A stretch of 64,000 nt of DNA from Carallia brachiata. Its lineage: Eukaryota; Streptophyta; Magnoliopsida; Malpighiales; Rhizophoraceae. Made by a program: the position numbers and the translations under genes. The notes below the pieces were generated by a model. The model had not been told where the DNA came from, made no database searches, and saw only the letters and a list, made by a program, of their open reading frames with translations. Location: NCBI GenBank assembly GCA_021464245.1, contig JADCRB010000067.1:124001-188000 (forward strand). Direction: 5' to 3'. Each line of letters starts with the position of its first letter. The stretch's first letter is position 1. Shown one piece after another: positions 1 to 16,158 of this stretch.

Positions 1-47
1 TAGTTGTGCTACTTCTTAACTTTTCTACGCGCGACAAAATGGTGTAG

Positions 48-1536
48 TTGCTAGAGATGGTATCTGAGGAATTTGGTGGGCCAGTTGAGGCTTCTAAAGC
101 GTATTACAAAGCACTAACAGCTTCTATGAGGGAGCATTTCAATGGAAACGGTGTTATTGCGAGCATGCAGCAAGGCAGTGACTTCATGTTCCTTGGAACA
201 GAGGCCATATCTCTTGGACGCGTTGGTATGAAATTCCTGAGACATCTTGACGTATAGGAATACGAATTCATTTTCTCCATCATCAATCCTTTTATTTTAC
301 CATCAACATTGTCTGAGTACTTATTGAGTGAATAAATTTTTACGGAAAAGTAGAATAATTTATAGAAGTCTTTACCAATGATTTTCAGTCTGTTTATGTT
401 TGTTCAAGGAACCTTTCAAATCGGGGAAGAAAAAAAGAAGAAGAAAAAAAAGCAGGCATTACCATATTGGGAAAATTTGGCAGGCAATAGATACGCTCAT
501 GGATATCAGAATAAAAAACGTTAAACAATGATTGAATTGATGTTTGCAGGAGATGGTTTTTTTGGGGCTGACCCTGCAGGAGACTAAAATGGGATGTTCT
601 GGTTGCAAGGGTGTCACATGGTGCATTGTGCCTATCATAGCTTGTGGATGACAAATTTCATACACCCAGATTGGGACATGTTCCAAACCAGCCACCCTCT
701 TGCTGAATTCCATGCTGCCTCCCGGCAATATCTGGAGGACCAATTTACATAAGTGATTGCGTCCGGAAACACGACTTCAGGTTGCTTAAACGCCTGGTTC
801 TGCCGGATGGGTCTATTCTACGTTGCCATAGTTTTGCTCTGCCTACCAGAGATTGCCTGTTTGACGATCCTTTGCATGACGGGAAAACAATGCTCAAAAT
901 TTGGAACCTTAACAAAGTAAGACACTTTATAATTGTACTCTTCTCAAAACCCATATGAATATTTTCTTGCAATTTTCATTCTTTTTTTTGGTCATGTCAT
1001 GCAACAGTATACAGGAGTTCTGGGGCTGTTTAATTGCCGAGGAGGAGGATGGTGCTGCATAGCCCGGAGAAACAAGGGCCACCCCAAGTTTTCAAGCAGG
1101 ATGATGTGTGTGGCAAGCGTCAGAGATGTTGAATGGGAGAATGGAAAGGACCCAATTTCCATAACAAGAGTGGACACATTTGCTGTTTATATGTCCCGAA
1201 AAAAGAAGATGAAGCTAATGAAGTTGACAGAGGTCTTGGAGATTTCGCTTGGGCCATTTAATTACGAGCTACTCAGTCTCTCCCATTCACGTATTGTCAG
1301 GAAAACTAGTCCATTTTGCTCCAATTGGGTTGGTAAATTTGCTCAACTCAGGGGGTGCAATTCAGTACGTGGAGATCGACGACAATGGGAGTAGAGTGAT
1401 AGTAGGAGTAAAAGGAAGTGGAGAAATGACGATGTTTGCTTCACAAAAGCCTGTGGCTTGCAAGGTTGATGGAGTAGATGCAGAGTTCTGTTATGATGAT
1501 GATGATGATTCTGTGGTTACAATTCAAGTCCCCTAG
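48..1536 (+). pseudogene. Raffinose synthase (galactinol-sucrose galactosyltransferase), 3' part, decayed
   Basis: The family moves galactose from galactinol to sucrose to make raffinose in the cytosol. The last part of such a gene is visible, with its 5' end outside the window. Exons read 48-225, 550-916 and 1008-1536, all with GT-AG borders. Diagnostic stretches are KAYYKALTAS, GVIASMQQ, FWLQGCHMVHCAY, HPDWDMFQ, DGKTMLKIWNLNK, FAPIGLVNLLNSGGAIQ and GVKGSGEM, which fit the raffinose synthase branch better than stachyose synthase. The frame is broken three times: an in-frame TAA at 585-587 where the family has Pro in GDPNG, a one-base loss near 724-728 (the family has ASRAISGGP), and a shift near 1274 (two bases lost in ELLTVSP). 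Substitutions at usually fixed sites (GFFGADP for DDFWCTDP, WCC for WCR) suggest relaxed constraint. Identity is secure. Loss of function is likely, although the indels alone could be sequencing errors. Confidence 0.85.
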
Positions 1537-2171
1537 CCTGATTCTTCTGGGTCGTCAGAGATTGAATACGTACTTTGAAGCATTCCATTTTTTCGTTTTC
1601 AGAAAATTCGATTTTGTGCTTTGAAGTCAATGGGGTCTGTACTCTTTTGTAGTGCAATTCAAGCAAGCAGTATGGCTGCCAGCAACTGTTTTAGCTCCTC
1701 AACTGGTTCATTACGTCAGTAAAAAGTCCACTTCACTCTTTCTAAATCCTCTTTTTCTCGTTGTAATTTAAGTTTTGATTATATATCAAAAAAAATTTAG
1801 GATGATAATTTATAATTATTTTGAAAATGATAATAATCCTTAAATCTAAGATTCCTGAGCTATCATTATTTTCACATTAATATTTGTGATTTTTACTATT
1901 AATTATAATTATATATAAAAAATAAAAATATCTAATAGTCAATAATTATAATAATATATGACATTTGAAATTTCTAATTTACTGTATACAGAACCACAAA
2001 TATAATTTTTTTTTACATAATAATTCATTATTACGATATCATAATGATAACTCCCAATACAAAGATAAAATAAATAGATAAATAAATGAAAAATACTTAA
2101 AAATTTCTCTCTCAGAATCTTTGTTGTCCACTCTGGGAAGTGAGGGGATCGAAGATATTGAACTGAAAAGA
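1537..2171. other. Intergenic spacer, AT-rich
   Basis: This stretch holds the 3' flank of the raffinose synthase remnant and the 5' flank of the next gene. It is very AT-rich from about 1740 to 2100. The last 60-70 bases before the ATG at 2172 probably belong to the 5' leader of the DUF1421 gene. No other gene or repeat is recognised. Confidence 0.6.
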
Positions 2172-5100
2172 ATGAATTCGTCCAACTTCATGGATAAGGA
2201 AATCTCCCGAATTTCCAAGTCCCAACCGTCTAATTTCTTCGACGACGAAGACGACGCTGGCGGCGGCGGCGGAGGCGGAGATTGCAGTTTCGATTTTCAT
2301 CGGATTCATCACACACAGTCCCGCCGCAAAGATTTCCAAGGGACCCATCTCAGGGTATCATCTTTCTTTTTTTCTTTCCCCTCTATCCTTTTATTTCTTG
2401 TTGTGTGCTTGTGGTTACGGTTTCACTCACTTCTCCTAGGTTTTGTGTTGTTTGATTCCCGAGAAAATGTTGGAAAACTGGGAAATTCAGACAGCTTGTA
2501 GAAGTTTTTAAGAACAGAATGCGTATTTTTATGGGGGAGGGTGATAAGCAAAGCCCCGTGTGGTTTGCTGTATTTCTGCTATTGGAAATTCCGTTGAAGA
2601 TTGAATCTTTATATGATTTCTGGCTTTGTTATTAGTTTATTTGGTTTTTGATTTGTTTTGTGGTGATAAAATGTTGGAAGACGTAGGAAATTCGTACAGC
2701 TTGTAGAAGTATTTAAGAATAGAATGCAGTTTTTTTTTATGGGGGAGGGTGAAAAACAAAGTCCCATGTTGCTTTGCTGTATTTCTGCTATTGGAAATTC
2801 GGTTGAAGATTCAATCTTTATGTTATTTCTGGCTTTGTTATTAGTTTATTTGGTTTTTGATTCGTTTTGTGGTTAGCTCCACATTATTTGCTTATTGGAC
2901 AGATGCAACTATTTGGGCCATTCCTATGAAAAATGTTTACTTGCCAGTATTTGTCGTCCTAAATATTGCTTGGATAACGTTTTGCAGGGGTGGAGTTCTA
3001 TGGATCACACAGATTCCTCAAATTACCCAAGTGGGAACCTAGTGATTTTGATTTCGGAGATTGATAGAAGGATGAAGGAACATACTGACATTTTGCTGCA
3101 GTCAGTCAAGGGTCTCAGTGCACGAGTATTGCAGGTGGAAAGGCAAACACTTCAACTAGAAAATGCTTTTGACGACTTGAAGGATGTGATTGAATTTTAT
3201 CATGGGAAAACAGAGAGAAAGCAGAGGGAGTTAGAAAGTATTCTTACAGAGGTAGTTTCGATTTTTTCGTATTTGGATTAAATGTTCATCTTCAACTTGT
3301 AATATTTTAATTTAGTATACTGGAGTTCAGATTGTGAGGGCTTTTTTTTGTCTTTTTCTTTGGCTGGGGTGGGGGGAGCGAGGAAGGAGGAGGGATGGGG
3401 ATTAAAAGAAAGAAGGGAAAAATCGTTGAAGTGGATATGATATTCTTTAGACAGGATACATAGCGATGGATATTTCTGGTTGAGGCCTGTAAGAGAATGC
3501 AGATTGATGGACAAATTTGAAAATTTTTTCTTATATTTTTTAGGCAAATTTGTGTGAAGCAACATCAGGGAGAGAACTGGTTTGTTAAAGTGGGATTTGT
3601 TGCTTAAATTTTGAGAACATGGCTGAAATTGCTTTTTCCTGCCTGGAATTGCAATACAGGAAGAGGTAGATGGTAGGTGAAATTGTGGTTTTCATAGGTG
3701 TTACAAGAGCACAATTGGAGGGTACCTGCTGGATGCATTTTGAGCTGTTTAGGTTTGTGGACTTATTATCTTGCTGTATCATTACAGGCAGCTTACTGCC
3801 ACCATTTTGGATATACTTGATCTGTTCGCATTCCTGATACTAGTGTTATAACCTACCAAATCAGATGGGACTTTTCTTCAGTGTTATATCTCTGATATTT
3901 AGCTGTTCAATGAGGGATATTTTAGTTGATATTGAGATTGATGTATATTAGCCTTGCAACTACCTGCACTTTGGATCATAGATGGGACAGAAGGAGTTGG
4001 AAGGTTTAGGTATTCGGCTCCCATCATGTCGCCCATTGCTAACTTCAACAACAGTTTTTTTGCGGGCTATTCATTTTTCCTTTTTCCTTGTTACCGTCAG
4101 TTTTGCTGTGTATTTTGATTTTCTCTGGCAAAATTTTTAGTTGTTACTGCTAATTCTGACATATCCAGACCATTTTTGGTTGTTGCTGTCCTAAATTTCT
4201 TGTATTTTATAATATTTCCTTACGAAGTTGTAGAAGGCCCAGTTCGTCTGAAATGTTAACAGTCTTTCGAGTTTATACGTGATGCAAAAATGTGCTTACT
4301 TCACCATGATGACTTTCTGTGATGATATGTATGGGCTGTGTATGGTTTTCTGCAGGTCCAGGGTGGTATCAAAGATTTGAGAGATAAACAAGAGATAGCA
4401 GAGGCTCAGCTGCGGCTGGCAAAGCTTTTAGCGCGCAAGGATGGTTCACAATTGGAAGAGCAATGCAGCTCCGAACAAGCAAGGTCTAGTGCAGGATCAT
4501 CATTGTCTGGCCCTCAGCAGCCCCTCCAACCACTTCTAATTCCAGTTTCTCGGCCACAACCTGTTACTATCTCATCTAATGTCATGAATCCACCTCTGCA
4601 GTATCATCTTGAGACAGCCCCTCAAACAACAACCCCTGCCATGCCTGCCATGAATAGTATTCCCACACATGCGCCAGTTTCTAGCCAATTACCTCAGAGC
4701 ATGGTTCCCTCTCTTCCAATGCAAGCATCTTACCACCCAGTGTCGGTTCAAACTTCTGAAATTGCACATCAGCTTTACTATGTGCCTCCATTTCAGCAGT
4801 CACAGCCATCACCTCTTACTCATCAACATCACCTATCACCACCTCATCTTCCTATAAACTCGTCGTTAAGCCGTATGCCTCCTGCAACTTCAACTTCCAC
4901 TGCAGTTAGTCCTCCAGTGTATGGTCAATTGAACCATCATTCTGAAGGAAACACTTTTATTTCACCCTCCAGTGGTCTACAATATTCTCAGCCACCCGGA
5001 TGGCTACCTTCTCCCCAGCAATCGATCGCAGGTCCTATGCTTAAAATCCTTGATCAGCCCTCATTGAAGTATTATTCAGAGCCTTCTTCTCTCTGTTCAG

Positions 5101-5483
5101 AAGCACCAGGGCCACAACCACAGGGGCAAATTTATCCAGCTGGTCGTTGTCATTATGATGCTTCTCCTAATCACCATAGCATTTCAGCTATGAAACCCTT
5201 GGAACCCCTGCCCGCCCGTCCAGGAATGAGGGGTGGAAGCAGTGATGTACAATTGCCTGCCGCTCGGATAATACCTCATGCCATTCCAACTGCCACTATC
5301 GTGGATAGTGAATCAGACACTAGTGGGAGTGGAAACAAGGTCTCAGTTGATGACGTTGTTGACAAGGTCGTTGCTATGGGGTTCCGGAGGGACCTGGTGA
5401 GAGCAACAATGAAAAAACTGACGGACAATGGACAGGCGGTGGACCTGAATGCGGTGCTGGATAATCTAATGAACAAAGAGTAA
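2172..5483 (+). CDS. DUF1421 protein, FLOE family (phase-separation regulator type)
   Basis: Three exons, 2172-2354, 2988-3251 and 4356-5483, all in phase 0 with GT-AG borders, give 524 residues. Residues 1-61 are Asp/Ser/Gly-rich (MNSSNFMDKEISR, then FDDEDD and a glycine run). Residues about 70-190 are a heptad-like coiled coil (SEIDRRMKEHTDILLQS to DLRDKQEIAEAQLRLAKLL). Residues about 195-440 are rich in Gln, Pro, Ser and His. Residues 476-524 (VDDVVDKVVAMGFRRDLV to AVLDNLMNKE) are the UBA-like DUF1421 domain. This DS / coiled coil / QPS / DUF1421 order is that of Arabidopsis FLOE1-3; FLOE1 condenses on hydration and tunes seed germination under water stress. The MDKE-type start is closer to FLOE2/3 than to FLOE1. 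The start is the first ATG in frame, followed by the family-like N-terminus. No lesions are seen. A role in water sensing is inferred from the family only. Confidence 0.85.
2464..2873 (+). repeat. Two-copy tandem duplication (204-bp period) in intron 1 of the DUF1421 gene
   Basis: Unit 1 (2464-2667) and unit 2 (2668-2873) follow each other directly. Both contain, in order, AAAATGTTGGAA, ACAGCTTGTAGAAGT, ATGGGGGAGGGTGA, CTGTATTTCTGCTATTGG and GGCTTTGTTATTAGTTTA, with scattered substitutions and few indels. The duplication lies wholly inside the intron and leaves the splice sites untouched. Confidence 0.9.
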
Positions 5484-6679
5484 CCTCGACGTCATGATTA
5501 TTGGTTTCTGCATTGAGGTGGTTCAGGTTTTCTTTTTCCGAATGTTCTTCTTTCTTTAAACCATCTCTATTGTACAGTCAGCTGGCCCTATGTTCATATC
5601 CACTTTTTCCACTTGAAAGGTTGTTTTTTTTTTTTTTTTTTTTTCATGTTTCCTTTTTGGCTACTGTTTTCATTTGGTTCGTTTGATTCTTCGTAGAGAG
5701 ACTGTATTAGAATCTAGTACAAGAGTGATTAAAAATTAAAAAATACTACTATACAGTTTGTAATTTGCGACATGCATAAAATACGCAGCTATTTATTTAT
5801 TTATTTATTTTTAAAATTTAATATATTTTTTTCGATTTAACTTTTCAGATTTTTATGTGTTAATTTTGTATTTATTATTATGTGTTTACATAATTTTTTT
5901 TAAAATTAAATAAATAATTAAAAGAATATACCCTACAGATGGAGTAATCAAAAGACGATGGCATTGAGTCGGCATGAGATTCGTGGGGTTTCGAAAATTG
6001 ACATGAAGTGTCTCATTGTGCCATGATTCGTGTTCCATAGCATTCAAGATGGCATGGTCCATACTTCATAGCATTTAAACCTACTTTGATTGGTGAGCAG
6101 CGGGCGTCAATCAAAGGAAGTAAGGGCAACCACCTAAGGAAATTTTGAGTCGAAACCACCCGGTATAGTATGTTTTTTGAGCAATAAAACACAAATATCA
6201 TTGCAATCAATTTGTCGGCAATCAATTTTATATGCATTCATTAATCTCAAAAAAAATAAAATTATATGCATTCACTAGCCGTAAAAGTTATGCGTGACAG
6301 GTAAATCAAAATTTCTAATTACTGGTTTGGTATTTGCTAATTTTGATCTTACAGTATATAAATTTGTTTAATCATTTTTTTTTTATTTTAACCAAACCTC
6401 ACTTAAAATTTTATTTTTACCCATATTTAAAATTGAGTTGAATTGGCTCATACTTTAGGTGAATAAAATTCAAAATTCCTTAAAAATTCACGTTTATTTC
6501 GATAATTAGCAAAGTAAGCGAAGTTTGACTTGGGCCAGTCTCACGGTTGGCCTATTTAGTTGAAGGGGACCAGATACTGGTTGCAGTTTGACAAGTACGC
6601 CCATTTCAGATGATAAGTCCTGATAACTAACCATGCTTAAAACTTTTAAAATTTCTCAAAATATGAATTTTGATTTTGA
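5484..6679. other. 3' flank of the DUF1421 gene and AT-rich spacer
   Basis: The first 250 bases are pyrimidine-rich and probably the 3' UTR of the upstream gene, including a long T run at 5623-5644. The rest is AT-rich with short ATTT repeats near 5790-5810. No gene recognised. Confidence 0.5.
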
Positions 6680-7659
6680 TGGAGAAAAAAGATGTTAATT
6701 GTGTAGTTTACAACTTGAGCAAGAGAATGGACTAAGTTTTAAGTGGGTGCAGATTCAAGCTTTGCTGGATGGAAAATCATTCTAGTTTTTTTTTTTTTTT
6801 TTTTTTTGTTTTTTCATTTGCTAATTCAAATTTTGTTTTGGATTAATCTATGAATAGATTACCACGACTGAGCTCTCGGGAACAATAAATCTGGTCCCCC
6901 ACATATCAATTGCTCGTCTTCTTAATCCACAGTGTAGATTTTGTGGACCTAAATATAAAGTAAGAGGTCCAGCCTAGTAAGTGTACAAAATGAATTTTAG
7001 TTGTTTGATCCCTTTCAACATTAATTATCATTCCGTTTTGTTTGATGCTAGTTTTTTTTTTTTTTCTCGTTATGCTGGTCGCTTTTTCAGTCCAAGAATA
7101 GCTGTGATTTTGTGAACCTATGGTAATTTGGGGGCTTAACTCTAGCTAGTTTATTTATATGTGCTATGCGTGGATTATTTTATGCAATTATTTTGTTTTA
7201 AAAATCTTATTCAAAAAAAAAAAAGAGATAAAAAACGAAGAAAACTATTTTGTCAAAACTTATAAAATGACCAAATTTTATGCTAGGAGAAGAAATCAAA
7301 ATCATACACTAGTTTTTCATCATTTGTCAATCTCAGTTTTAACCAAGAAACGAAAATGTTTGTCCTCATTTGTCTATCAATATCAGCTTGATTAATTCTT
7401 CTTTCGGCCTTCACAATAACCTTATTGTCTTCAAAAAGCCTCTTTTATAGTCCTTTAGTTTTGTCCTGACCAAAACAAATAATTTGCTCAAGGAGTCATC
7501 AAAAAATTTTAAAAACAACTTTACTTTCAAAAGAACATTTATGCTTGGATTTAATAGCAAAGAAAATTAAAAAAAAAAAAGAAAAATTCATCACCATTTA
7601 AAAAATCAAAATTCTCTTACTTAAGTTGTAAACTACACAATTAACATATTTTTTCTCCA
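6680..7659. repeat. Inverted-repeat pair (49-bp arms, about 880-bp spacer)
   Basis: The left arm 6680-6728 and the right arm 7611-7659 are reverse complements over 49 bases with only a few mismatches; both carry GTTAATTGTGTAGTTTACAA (right arm on the minus strand). The spacer has no coding sequence that I recognise. The arrangement could be a decayed non-autonomous DNA transposon or a foldback element. No target-site duplication was found, so the class is open. Confidence 0.6.
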
Positions 7660-7661
7660 TT

Positions 7662-7748
7662 TAATGATTATGATCGTCTCTCTGCATGTTTATCACCATT
7701 AAGCTCCAAATTTCTGATAAACATGCAGAGAGACGATCATAATCATTA
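7662..7748. repeat. Perfect hairpin, 34-bp arms with a 19-base loop
   Basis: The left arm 7662-7695 and right arm 7715-7748 are exact reverse complements, separated by 7696-7714. The left arm starts TAATGATTATGATCGTCTC and the right arm ends GATCATAATCATTA. It begins two bases after the right arm of the preceding inverted-repeat pair. Perfect arms mean a recent origin or continuing correction. It could be a foldback insertion footprint or a source of small RNA. Confidence 0.9.
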
Positions 7749-8018
7749 ACAATAAAACAAATCCTTTTTTTTTGAGTGAACAATAAAATAAATCCTTAAA
7801 ATTAGACTGATACATAAAAATCAATTACAACTAAAATACTAATAGATAGAAGTTAAGTTGAAGATTTTTCCTCCTCCTATCGTAGTCTCCTTTGCCAGTT
7901 TAAAGATCAAAAAAAAGTTTTGGGCCAAATGATCTTTTGGAGGAGCAAAAAAAAAAAAAAAAGAAAAAAGGACAAGGGATCTACTCACATGCATGAAAGA
8001 TGAACCTGTTGGACCACT

Positions 8019-8478
8019 GTTGTCAGAACCGGACCGAATTGGTCGGTCGAACTGGTTAAACTGGGGACCGACCGGTGGTCCGGGCCGGTTTAGATAAATT
8101 TCGAAGGGTGACTCGAACCGGTCAAAATCAGAAAAAACTGGTCAAGTACCGGTAAAAATCGAACCGATTGGATCGGTTTAATAAAATTAAAAAATTCATA
8201 AATTACAATTTGATCCTAAATGTTATTTAAATTATAATTAAAGTATTAACTTTAATTTAAAAGTTCAATTTAGTTCTAAATCTATTAAAATTTCAATTTC
8301 ATCCTTAAAATTAGAAAAATTAATATTTAATCATTATTTATAAATATTATTTTTATAATTACTTTTATACACATATATATTATTAAATACTGGTTCAAAT
8401 ACCGGTTCGATCGATTCAACTGGTTGAATTTTGACCCATTAATATTTTCAGTTCAACGATCGGTCTGATTCTGACAAC
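8019..8478. mobile_element. Non-autonomous TIR element (MITE-like), 460 bp
   Basis: The ends are imperfect terminal inverted repeats: GTTGTCAGAACCGGACCGA at the left, and at the right the complement of GTTGTCAGAATCAGACCGA. Inside each end are further GGTTCGA / AACCGGT / AACTGGTT motifs, giving GC-rich ends around an AT-rich core (8170-8390) with no coding potential. I could not identify a clear target-site duplication, so the superfamily is not assigned. Confidence 0.65.
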
Positions 8479-11400
8479 TTTAATTGGCACTTAGGTTGGT
8501 GTTGACTTGATTGTTCAAAACGAACAGAGTTTTGCTTCTAGAGTGAAAGGAAGCGATCACTTTGAGCTACGCACAATTGCATATGTGGCCGACTGAAAAG
8601 TGAAAACTTCAAGAAGACAAGAAGTAACAGCTCCTCTAAGATGTGGGTTGCTTAGACAAAAGCAATCAAAAATAAAAGAGATACAATGGGCTGTCGAAAA
8701 ATCAAAGAAGTGACCAGTAACGTTCAATTAGGCCAAGAAAGAGAAAATTGCATAGAAAATAGACAATAGGAATAATTGGAAAGTCTAGCGTGTTATGTCT
8801 AATCTTTTTTTTTTTTTTTTTTAAATAAAGATAATACTTACAATTCTATCATAAAATATTACAACTGTGTACAAAAGAAGTATAAGCCATTAAAGAGAAA
8901 ATCTGCAACTTAATACCACGCTGACTATAGGCTTAACCCCACGAACCGCCTCCATAGCGACTCAACCCACGCCTTCAGCATGGCAACGGATGAGCGCCGT
9001 AAGTAAGCTCGGCCAGCTAACCACTGGACAACGACAGTTGGTGGTGGGTTAGTTCGTGTTTAGATAAACTTTTGAAAGGGTGTATTTACATTTTATTTTT
9101 AAAAAATAAAAAAATATGTGTTTAGTAAACTTTTTGATACTGCCGTTTAACACTGCTTATTTCCTTATTTGACTCTTTAACAGCAGTTGATTGAAAAATA
9201 ACTCCAGATTACTTTTTACTACTTTTTGAATTACTTTTCACTTTTTTATATTAATAATAATTTATATGAACTAAATTATCCTTAAAAAATATTTATATAA
9301 TTTTACTATTATTTTTTATATTTACCACATGAATTAGATATATTAATTCATTTTATTAATATTTATATAACTTCAAAGATTTTTTTTTCAACTATTTTTA
9401 AATAATATTTTTTCATTTCAATTTTCTTTAATACTGACACTTATAAAAAAATCTCAAACATAATAATTTTTATTTTTTAGTAAAAATTAATTTAAAAAAA
9501 GTTAAAAATTAAGTAAAACAATTCTCAATATTATGTATAAAATATTATTCTAAAAATATAAAATTATAAAATATAAAAATAAAATTTTTAATATGACATA
9601 TTTATATAAATTAGATGTTTAAATTAAATATTTTATTATTCAACAGTAATAATAAATATAAAATTAATTAAATATTTTATTAATTTTATTATTAATCAGT
9701 AACAATAAATAAAAATTAATAATCAATAATTAATAATCAGTAATAATAATATTTAACAAACAACTCAGACAGACATCCCATTTTCAAAGCTACTCCATTT
9801 CCCTTGATTGAAGCCACTTCAAGCCTTTTTGGGTTTTTTTCACGTTCATTTTAGGTTGTCTTAGAAAAAAAAAAAGTTTTGATTGTAATTTGAATTTGAA
9901 AATTTTAATTTTATAAATAATTTTAAAACTAATCAAATTATAGTTTATAAATTTTAAAACTTTCAATTTTGTAAATGATTTTAATTTTAATTAAATTATG
10001 GTTAATAGGTGGTTGCCTACTAGTTCGCAACTAAAAATTTTTTCTGGGCATTACCCCGGTCCGGTCAATTGTTCAGGTACTACGACTAAACAATATTTTA
10101 ATTTCTTACTCGAGTGAATGTCCCTGGGTTGAATAACTATTTCACTTTGAGAAAGGGTGACAGTCAAATTCCTAAATATTTTTAGAAAATCTCAAAAATA
10201 GTAATAATATTCAGAAGGACTGGAAAATAAAAAACCACGGCTTTATTAGGATTTTTTTGGTCAAAAACCACGGCTTTATTAGCATCAAGTCTAACATTTA
10301 TTTATAGTATATATATAATTCGTGTATTATGATAATATGGAAATAACGATAACTTAAGTCAATCCGATGCAGTCTCTAATTTATTCCATCACTGTAAACC
10401 CTACCAATAAAATTTATGCAAAATCCGTTTTAAATTTTGTCGGTACAACTTATGATGATAAACTAAATTCATCTCAAAATTTTCATTTTGTCAATTCGAT
10501 GACGTCTAATAAATTTAAAGATTTTACTATATAATTTAATTTAAAGTAATATTAAAGTAATTTTATAGTTCATTCAATGAGAATTAATAATTTATCTATT
10601 ATTTTTATTTTTTTGAATTAAACCATCCAATACTTTACATCAATTTGATAATATTTCAAAACTAATTAAAAATGTTACGTAGTATTTTTTTCCAAATTTA
10701 ATGCAGAGTTTTGCAAATAGAAAGTTACCACAAACACTAATTTGTTTGCCTTTTAATTTCATAAAAGTGTCAGTCAAAATAGGAAAAAAAATAAAAGATT
10801 TCATAAAACTGTTACTTTCGTCTGCCTAATTAAATAGGAATTTTTGCAACTGTGAGATATTAGGTTTTAGAAACATTAAGATTATAATTAGATACTTAGA
10901 AGTTCATTTAAATTTAATAATAAAGATTTATACGATAAATTCTCTATATAAAAATTAATTAAACGGAAATAATAACGAATAATCTTAACTAACCTCGATT
11001 GTGGTGTCCAAAATAGTGATGTAATTTTTTTTTTTTTAAAAAGGAAAAAACTGGGAGGGCAAAAGGAATGAGAGAAGGATAAAAAAAAGAAAAAAAAAAA
11101 AAAAAGTAAAACTGCAAAATAGCAAACTCTAATTATACCTTTGTAAGCTTAGGTGTGTTACTGTTCTTCGAGATCTCTGCGATTTTCCGGGAAAAAAATA
11201 TCAGTGGGATTTCTTGATTCCCGAGAAAAAAATCCTGTCGGAGGTGTTTCATTGGGGGTTGTTTATTTGTCGTCCCGGCGCATTATAGCAACCCGTCCCT
11301 GTTACGCCATATCAGGGCCTCCTAGTCTTGGTTTTCTTCTCGCGTCTCGTTGTTCCGAAAAATCAAGAAATGCTGTGTCAGAAATATTTTGATTGATTTG

Positions 11401-12054
11401 ATTCTCGTTTGGTTTTTTTTTTTTATCTGCAGCCACTCACCTACACACTGTTCTTGATTGTATGTTCTTGATATGGTTAAAAATCTTAAGTTTGAGCATT
11501 GAAAAAGAACCAATCTTTGGGTTCTGGTAAAAAGCTCGCGACTTTCGTGCTCTCGGGAAATGCTCGGAGGCCATTGAACCTGACAGGTAAATGAAGCCAT
11601 CGGTGCGACGGTGTTAAATAACAGTTCTCCTGCATCCTTGGAATAGATACCGATGAGTATCAATCTGTTTAATAGTATATTTTTTTCGAATCGTTACTTG
11701 AAAATTACCTAAGGGAGCCAGTAAATTTTTCCTCCAAATAAAGAGTCTTTGCAGTCCAGCCAAAAGTCTCCCAAAGCACCTCAGGTTGTTCTGTAAACCA
11801 CAAAGATTTTAAATTTCTGCCTTTCTGCAGAAATCTATAGTTGTTGTAACCGTTTCATTTATCTACCATCCATTTGTCTCTGGATTCTTTTTGTTCTTGT
11901 TCTCAGATTTTTGCCATGTAATCCCCACAACCCTTCTTGCTCTCAGCACCCCCTCTGAGACTGGGGCAGTCTCAGTTTCTTTCTTCCGCTTTGTTCTTGC
12001 CACTTCTAACATTTTGTTCTTTTTTTTTTTTTTTTTTCCTTTTGTGAAAGAGAA
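8479..12054. other. Intergenic spacer and 5' flank of the TAR2 gene
   Basis: Mostly AT-rich DNA. A more GC-rich patch at about 8915-9050 (CTCGGCCAGCTAACCACTGG) looks like part of an old dispersed repeat but could not be classified. A 19-base direct repeat (AAAACCACGGCTTTATTAG) occurs at 10231-10249 and 10264-10282. From about 11140 the composition becomes more balanced; the region up to the ATG at 12055, with a T/C-rich run at 12019-12041, is probably promoter and 5' leader of the next gene. Confidence 0.5.

Positions 12055-16158
<4,104 letters not shown>

Noticed and set aside
933..1394. Stand-alone 153-residue gene
   Set aside because: It is exon sequence of the raffinose synthase remnant preceded by intron and followed by a frameshift.
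9060..9780. Element with GTTTAG-TAAAC motifs near its ends
   Set aside because: The ends do not pair well enough to define a repeat.
11153..11392. Small 79-residue gene upstream of TAR2
   Set aside because: No homology; the position suits the 5' leader or promoter of TAR2.
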